DNA of 9,529 nucleotides, from the NCBI GenBank assembly GCA_045638685.1, contig JAZUBT010000019.1:1-9529 (forward strand), in the 5' to 3' direction. The DNA is from SIG673 sp045638685. GTDB taxonomy: Bacteria; Bacillota; Clostridia; Oscillospirales; CAG-272. Position numbers and translations under genes: made by a program. The notes beneath the pieces are model-generated. The model had not been told where the DNA came from. It did no database searches and worked only from the letters and a program-made list of their open reading frames with translations. This document shows, in pieces, positions 6,473-9,529 of the stretch. Numbering within the stretch: the first letter of the stretch is position 1; each line of letters opens with the position of its first letter.

Positions 6473-6484
6473 CTTTCGCGAAAG
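6473..6484. promoter_or_regulatory. Perfect 12-bp palindrome in a divergent gene gap
   Basis: CTTTCGCGAAAG is a perfect palindrome placed 9 bp from the metallopeptidase start and 24 bp from the ybaK start. A weak minus-strand promoter can be drawn, with -10 TTTAAT (plus-strand 6490-6495) and -35 TTGTTT (6514-6519) at an 18-bp spacing. That would put the palindrome at the transcription start, a typical operator position. Its left half also supplies the AAAGG Shine-Dalgarno of the peptidase gene, so the palindrome may be incidental. Confidence 0.4.
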
Positions 6485-6508
6485 TAATAATTAAAGAAAG
6501 TAACGAAA

Positions 6509-6985
6509 ATGAAAAACAAAACCAACGTGATGCGTATTTTAGACGCGGCGAAAATAGAATATACCCCTTACGAGTACGTGCCCGACGAAAGCGACCTCAG
6601 CGGAGTCCACGTAGCGCAACAGATAGGACTTAACGAGGAAATTGTATTTAAAACTCTTGTCGCAAGGGGCGATAAAACTGGGCCTCTCGTTTTCGTTATA
6701 CCTTGCTGTATGGGACTTGACCTTAAAAAATGCGCCGCCGCGACGGGAAATAAGAAAATTGAGCTTGTGCCGGTAAAGGAGCTTCTCGGTCTTACGGGAT
6801 ATATCCGGGGCGGCTGCTCGCCTATCGGCATGAAAAAGAAATTTCCGACCTATTTTGACGAAAGCGTTGTGCTTTTCGATAAAATAACGGTATCCGCGGG
6901 AATCAAGGGCTGTCAGCTTCTGCTTGACAGTAAGACTGTCGTAGATTTTACCGAGGCAAGCTGTGCTGATATTTGTTCTATTTAA
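6509..6985 (+). CDS. ybaK: YbaK/EbsC-family Cys-tRNA(Pro)-type deacylase
   Basis: This is a 158-residue single-domain protein, standard for YbaK. These cytoplasmic enzymes hydrolyse mischarged tRNA, classically Cys-tRNA(Pro), in trans after ProRS errors. Family features are the opening MKNKTNVMRILDAAKIEY, the EEIVFKTLVA segment with K48 (equivalent of the conserved functional lysine, Lys46 in the Haemophilus influenzae protein), and the glycine-rich loop GYIRGGCSPIGMKKKFP (98-114), followed by the LLLD strand near the C-terminus. I cannot exclude that substrate preference differs, since YbaK, ProX and related INS-superfamily proteins look alike. The ATG at 6509 has only a weak purine stretch (AAAGAAAG) upstream, but the N-terminus starts where family members normally do. 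It appears to form a single-gene unit, with a terminator about 110 bp downstream. Confidence 0.93.
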   Translation: MKNKTNVMRILDAAKIEYTPYEYVPDESDLSGVHVAQQIGLNEEIVFKTLVARGDKTGPLVFVIPCCMGLDLKKCAAATGNKKIELVPVKELLGLTGYIRGGCSPIGMKKKFPTYFDESVVLFDKITVSAGIKGCQLLLDSKTVVDFTEASCADICSI

Positions 6986-7094
6986 CATTATAGCATAAAA
7001 GCGAGGAATAAGCAAGAGCGGAAGGCGTTTTCAAGGTTTTTCTGACGGAATATTTCCTCGAAATATAAAACGGGTGTAATAGCAGTGTTTTAGG

Positions 7095-7120
7095 AAGGGT
7101 GGCCGATGGCCGCCTTTTTT
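7095..7120 (+). terminator. Intrinsic terminator downstream of ybaK
   Basis: GGTGGCC (7098-7104) pairs with GGCCGCC (7108-7114) around a GAT loop, with one G-U pair, and is extended by AAG/TTT pairs. It is followed by TTTTTT (7115-7120). It stops readthrough from ybaK just 9 bp before the promoter of the next gene. The 109 bp between the ybaK stop and this hairpin hold no gene I can see. Confidence 0.85.
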
Positions 7121-7129
7121 GCGCGCGTA

Positions 7130-7158
7130 TTGACAAAAAGGGAAAAAAGTGTTATACT
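7130..7158 (+). promoter_or_regulatory. Sigma-A promoter for the TIR-LRR gene
   Basis: A perfect -35 TTGACA (7130-7135), a 17-bp spacer and -10 TATACT (7153-7158) precede the gene. Transcription would start near 7165. The short leader contains Shine-Dalgarno AAAGGA (7185-7190), 8 nt before the ATG at 7199. This suggests constitutive rather than strongly regulated expression. Confidence 0.88.
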
Positions 7159-7198
7159 GTAAATTAAAGATTTTAATTGTAGAAAAAGGAAAAACGCA

Positions 7199-9451
7199 AT
7201 GCTGTTTAACTGTAAATTTTGTGGCGGAGAGCTTGAAATAACCGAGGGCGCAGGTATAACCACCTGTAAATATTGCCGTACCTCGCAAACGCTTCCCGTA
7301 ACAAAGGACGAGACGCTTCATAATCTCTTTAACCGCGCGAACAGTCTGCGACGTCGCTGTGATTTTGACAAGGCGGAGGCGGCCTTTGAAAAGATAATCG
7401 AGATGGACGGAACCGAAGCAGAGGCATACTGGGGGCTTGTGCTTTCCAAATACGGCATAGAGTACGTTGACGACAAGGCTACGGAAAAAATGGTTCCCAC
7501 CTGCCACCGCGCGTCTTACGATTCTCTTGTTTCCGACGAGGATTATAAGTCCGCCATTGAATACGCAGACGGGGAAAGACGCGCCCTCTACGAGGAGCAG
7601 GCAAGGGAGATAGACAGAATACAGAAGGACATTCTTGCCCTTGCGCAAAAGGAAGAAACTTACGACGTTTTTATTTGCTACAAGGAAACGGATGAAAACG
7701 GCAAGAGAACGCGCGACAGCGCGATAGCGAACGATATATATTACCAGCTTAAAGATGCGGGCTTTAAGACCTTTTACGCGGCAATAACGCTTGAAGGAAA
7801 GCTTGGACAGGACTACGAGCCGATAATTTTCGCTGCGCTTAATTCCGCCAAGGTAATGCTTGTTGTAGGAACGAGAGCGGAATACTTTAGTGCCGTCTGG
7901 GTTAAAAACGAGTGGTCAAGATACCTTAAAATAATGAAAAAGGACAGAAAGAAGCTGCTCATTCCCTGCTACCGCGATATGGACGCCTACGACCTTCCCG
8001 ACGAATTTGCGCACCTTCAAGCGCAGAATATGGATAAAATAGGCTTTGTAACCGATCTTATCCGCGGTATAAAGAAGGTTATGGAGAGTTTTAAGAAAAA
8101 GCCCGACGTCATAGTAGAAAAAAACGAAACCGTCATAAGGGAAAAGGAAACCGTGGTAAAAGCCCCGACTGTAAAGGAAACGGTGGTAAGCGGCGCGGGT
8201 ACGACGTCCCTGCTTAAACGCGTTTACGCATTTCTCGAGGACGGAGAGTTTGAAAGTGCGAACGAATACTGCGAAAGAGTGCTTGACATAGAGCTTGAAA
8301 ACGCCGAAGCGTATCTCGGTAAGCTAATGGCAAGCTTGAAAGTAAAAACGCGCGAAGAACTTAAAAATTGTGAAAAGCCGTTTGACGGAAATCCGAACTA
8401 TAAAAAAGCCGTGCGGTACGGTAATGACACTTTGAAAGCAGAGCTTGAAGGGTACATAGAGCATATTAATGTACGCAACGAAAACGCCCGTCTTGAAGCC
8501 GAGTACAGTAACGCTGTAAAAATAATGAAATCTGCATCAACCGAAAAAGAATTCAAGGACGCTGCGCTAATCTTTGAAGCTTTAAAAAGCTACAAAAACT
8601 CGAAAGAGCTTGCGAGCGAGTGTCTTAACAAAGCAGAAGTCAGCCGACAAGAAGCGATTTATGTCGAAGCGTTGGAGGATTACTATACGAGTAGCGCAAA
8701 AAATATAAAAGAAGCGATTACGGCGTTTACATCTATTTCCGACTATAAGGACTCCTCGGAGCGTATTATTAAGTGCGAGGAAAAACTGAAAAGACTTGCC
8801 GCCGAAGAGGAAGAGGAGCGTATCGAGCGTGAGCGACGTGCAGAGGAAACCAGAATAGAGGCGGAGAGACGGAGAAAAAGAAACAAAAAAATAGCTCTTA
8901 TTTCTTCCCCGATTATCTGTGCGATTTTGGCGTTTATTATCATTTTCAATACAGTCATTATTCCAAACTCACCCAGGAGCCTTGAATATACTTTAAGTAG
9001 CGATAAAACGTACTACATCGTATCGGGTATAGGAGACTATACCAATAAAAAAGTCGTTATACCGACCAAGTACAAGGGTAAGCCCGTAACTGCCATAGGA
9101 AATAGTGCGTTCGAGGAATGCTCCGGGCTTACGAGTATAACGATACCGGATAGCGTAACCAGCATAGGTGGTTATGCGTTTGCGTATTGCGACGGGCTCA
9201 CGAGCATAACGATACCTAATGGTGTAACCAGCATAGGCAATTTTGCGTTCTGTGGTTGCACTGGGCTCACGAGTATAACGATACCTAATGGTGTAACCAG
9301 CATAGGCAATTATGCGTTTGCGTATTGCGACGGGCTTACGAGTATAAAATACCGTGGCACAGAAGCTCAGTGGAATGCAATTTCAAAGGAATTCCGTTGG
9401 AATTACAATACCGGCGATTATACGATAACGTACAATTACACAGGGCAGTAA
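7199..9451 (+). CDS. Zinc-ribbon/TIR/single-TM/BspA-type LRR receptor-like protein
   Basis: This 750-residue multidomain protein is complete. In order: zinc ribbon CxxC (5-8) and CxxC (23-26); TPR-like helices (~41-141); a TIR domain (~153-295) starting YDVFICYKE, with a BB-loop-like stretch and WVKNEW, where E238 sits at the usual place of the TIR NADase glutamate. Next are a basic/acidic linker, a second TPR-like copy (~338-427), two helical repeats with YKxS (~432-531), a charged coiled coil (~528-563), a membrane helix (~565-588) and four BspA-type 23-residue LRRs (633-718) with a GTEAQW cap. RRRKRNKK just before the helix predicts N-terminus inside and LRR outside. TIR domains act in NAD hydrolysis or signalling, for example in Thoeris, but no partner gene is nearby. 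It has its own promoter and terminator. Domain calls are firm; the function (surface-sensing receptor, immune effector or scaffold) is inference. Confidence 0.9.
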   Translation: MLFNCKFCGGELEITEGAGITTCKYCRTSQTLPVTKDETLHNLFNRANSLRRRCDFDKAEAAFEKIIEMDGTEAEAYWGLVLSKYGIEYVDDKATEKMVPTCHRASYDSLVSDEDYKSAIEYADGERRALYEEQAREIDRIQKDILALAQKEETYDVFICYKETDENGKRTRDSAIANDIYYQLKDAGFKTFYAAITLEGKLGQDYEPIIFAALNSAKVMLVVGTRAEYFSAVWVKNEWSRYLKIMKKDRKKLLIPCYRDMDAYDLPDEFAHLQAQNMDKIGFVTDLIRGIKKVMESFKKKPDVIVEKNETVIREKETVVKAPTVKETVVSGAGTTSLLKRVYAFLEDGEFESANEYCERVLDIELENAEAYLGKLMASLKVKTREELKNCEKPFDGNPNYKKAVRYGNDTLKAELEGYIEHINVRNENARLEAEYSNAVKIMKSASTEKEFKDAALIFEALKSYKNSKELASECLNKAEVSRQEAIYVEALEDYYTSSAKNIKEAITAFTSISDYKDSSERIIKCEEKLKRLAAEEEEERIERERRAEETRIEAERRRKRNKKIALISSPIICAILAFIIIFNTVIIPNSPRSLEYTLSSDKTYYIVSGIGDYTNKKVVIPTKYKGKPVTAIGNSAFEECSGLTSITIPDSVTSIGGYAFAYCDGLTSITIPNGVTSIGNFAFCGCTGLTSITIPNGVTSIGNYAFAYCDGLTSIKYRGTEAQWNAISKEFRWNYNTGDYTITYNYTGQ
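9095..9352 (+). repeat. 69-bp tandem repeat encoding BspA-type LRRs
   Basis: Units begin at 9095, 9164, 9233 and 9302; the last is partial (51 bp). Each full unit encodes 23 residues of pattern IGxxAFxxCxGLTSITIPxxVTS. Units 2 and 3 share an exact 37-nt run (9206-9242 and 9275-9311). Units 2 and 4 share an exact 27-nt run (9172-9198 and 9310-9336). Such DNA-level identity points to recent expansion or gene conversion, so copy number may vary between strains. Confidence 0.92.
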
Positions 9452-9455
9452 ACAC

Positions 9456-9488
9456 AAAAAGCCTTCCTTTTTCGGGAAGGCTTTTTTT
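9456..9488 (+). terminator. Intrinsic terminator after the TIR-LRR gene
   Basis: AAAAAGCCTTCC (9456-9467) pairs perfectly with GGAAGGCTTTTT (9475-9486) around a 7-nt loop, with a T7 tract (9482-9488). It begins 4 bp after the stop codon. The remaining 41 bases of the window hold nothing I can identify. Confidence 0.92.
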
Positions 9489-9529
9489 GTCTTTTTCGCA
9501 AAACAACACTGCGGCGGTGCCTATTATAT

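Noticed and set aside
7002..7060. Inverted repeat CGAGGAA / TTCCTCG downstream of ybaK
   Set aside because: Only 7 bp with a 45-nt loop and no extension. A match like this is likely by chance, and a real terminator follows at 7095-7120.
7031..7648. Minus-strand open frame of about 205 codons opposite the 5' part of the TIR gene
   Set aside because: It runs through the terminator, promoter and zinc-ribbon coding region of the TIR gene, with no family resemblance. The plus-strand reading is clearly the real gene.
7199..9451. A complete Thoeris or other known multi-gene defence system
   Set aside because: No ThsA-like, CBASS, restriction or toxin-antitoxin gene is next to the TIR gene. The upstream genes are housekeeping and the window ends shortly after its terminator.

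Overview
The window looks like a chromosomal segment of an anaerobic Firmicute of class Clostridia, probably a gut lineage near the Oscillospiraceae/Ruminococcaceae. Three things point there: the order radical-SAM/DUF512 gene, then der, then plsY; the ECF-type transporter subunit; and the zinc-ribbon, TIR and BspA-type leucine-rich-repeat protein style. Promoters are close to the TTGACA/TATAAT consensus, Shine-Dalgarno sites are recognisable, and intrinsic terminators separate most units. This taxonomic guess comes from gene style, not from a marker gene.

Bases 1-3321 are a plus-strand operon-like block. It holds the 3' part of a DUF512 radical-SAM gene (cut by the window edge), der (double GTPase for 50S ribosome assembly) and plsY (acyl-phosphate:glycerol-3-phosphate acyltransferase). 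Bases 3322-3655 carry no protein gene. They hold a 16-bp stem-loop, a tRNA-Arg(CCT) with encoded CCA, its terminator, a small hairpin, an A-rich stretch, and a strong bidirectional terminator facing the convergent gene.

Bases 3656-4282 (minus) encode a substrate-binding S component of an ECF vitamin transporter. It is divergent from rarA (4495-5736, plus), and the 212-bp gap holds two back-to-back promoters, each with perfect -35 and -10 hexamers and 17-bp spacing. Convergent to rarA is a YgjP/DUF45-type zinc metallopeptidase (5780-6463, minus). It is in turn divergent, across only 45 bp, from a YbaK-type aminoacyl-tRNA deacylase (6509-6985, plus).

Bases 7199-9451 are the most interesting part: a self-contained gene with its own promoter and terminator for a 750-residue protein. 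Its order is zinc ribbon, TPR-like helices, TIR domain, a second copy of the helical module, more helical repeats, charged coiled coil, one transmembrane helix, BspA-type LRR repeats. Predicted topology puts TIR in the cytoplasm and the LRR outside, so it has the parts of a Toll-like receptor in reversed order. All neighbours are housekeeping genes and no partner defence gene is visible, so any sensing or immune role is a hypothesis.
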